Shown here: in pieces, positions 15,780 through 15,906 of the stretch | How positions within the stretch are numbered: position 1 is the first letter of the stretch | How the letters are laid out: the number at the start of each line of letters is the position of its first letter | Assembly: GCA_021737245.1 (NCBI GenBank) | Contig: JAIPEI010000036.1 | Location: 1-15,906 of the forward strand | DNA length: 15,906 nucleotides | Origin: Deltaproteobacteria bacterium | Lineage (GTDB): Bacteria; Desulfobacterota; DSM-4660; Desulfatiglandales; HGW-15 | Direction of reading: 5' to 3' | Notes under the pieces: generated by a model | Database searches by the model: none | The model's input: only the letters and a program-made list of their open reading frames with translations | What the model was told of the DNA's origin: nothing | Position numbers and translations under genes: made by a program

Positions 15780-15906
15780 AATCCTCGTCCTTCCAGGGAG
15801 CGGCATCGGAGACGCACGGATCGTTCGGCTTCACGGTCGATCCAAAAAGCTTTCAGCTCCCGGTTCACCTTCGGGCGGGGCGCGGGGCGGATCGGGATGA
15901 CAGCCG

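Noticed and set aside
15780..15906. ATG at 15898 as the start of the next gene
   Set aside because: Only three codons are visible and the upstream G-rich stretch is not a convincing ribosome-binding site.

Overview
The window is GC-rich, densely coding bacterial chromosome. The minus-strand order phoH/ybeZ, 7TM-HD phosphohydrolase, ybeY, pdxJ, acpS, tsaE, lysC is, from memory, typical of Desulfobacterota (former Deltaproteobacteria). The CHASE2-type Ser/Thr kinase, the AF1514-like small protein and the intergenic repeat sequences also fit that group. No tRNA, rRNA, CRISPR array, transposase or phage gene was seen. This lineage call is inference from gene content and order, not from a marker search.

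Positions 1-12020 form one long minus-strand run of tightly packed genes, transcribed from right to left. PhoH-like ATPase (10962-12020) overlaps the 7TM-HD phosphohydrolase (8437-10965) by ATGA, and that gene overlaps ybeY (8109-8537) by 101 bases. After a repeat-bearing gap of about 300 bases (7808-8108) come pdxJ, acpS, tsaE, lysC, a ComEA-like helix-hairpin-helix protein, a CHASE2 receptor Ser/Thr kinase, a PP2C phosphatase and tsaD, which runs off the left edge. The run therefore combines RNA/ribosome quality control (YbeY, PhoH), cyclic-dinucleotide or related signalling (HD), vitamin B6 synthesis, acyl-carrier-protein activation, two t6A tRNA-modification genes (tsaE, tsaD), aspartate-family amino acid synthesis, and a membrane kinase/phosphatase pair.

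Positions 12148-13339 hold three smaller minus-strand genes: an AF1514-like protein, a zinc-ribbon thioredoxin (TrxC type) and a YjbQ-family protein that has lost about 50 internal residues. A divergent intergenic region (13340-13902) separates them from two plus-strand genes. It holds a candidate promoter, several strong inverted repeats, a tandem 9-mer and a structured leader, and it is the least explained part of the window. The plus-strand genes are an HD-domain hydrolase (13903-14484) and an exported DacB/PBP4-type D-alanyl-D-alanine carboxypeptidase (14544-15779). The last 127 bases show no supportable gene.

Most of the window is housekeeping. The parts that stand out are the CHASE2 kinase/PP2C pair next to tsaD, the internally deleted YjbQ, the repeat-rich intergenic regions, the long coding overlap at ybeY, and a four-cysteine cluster in AcpS.
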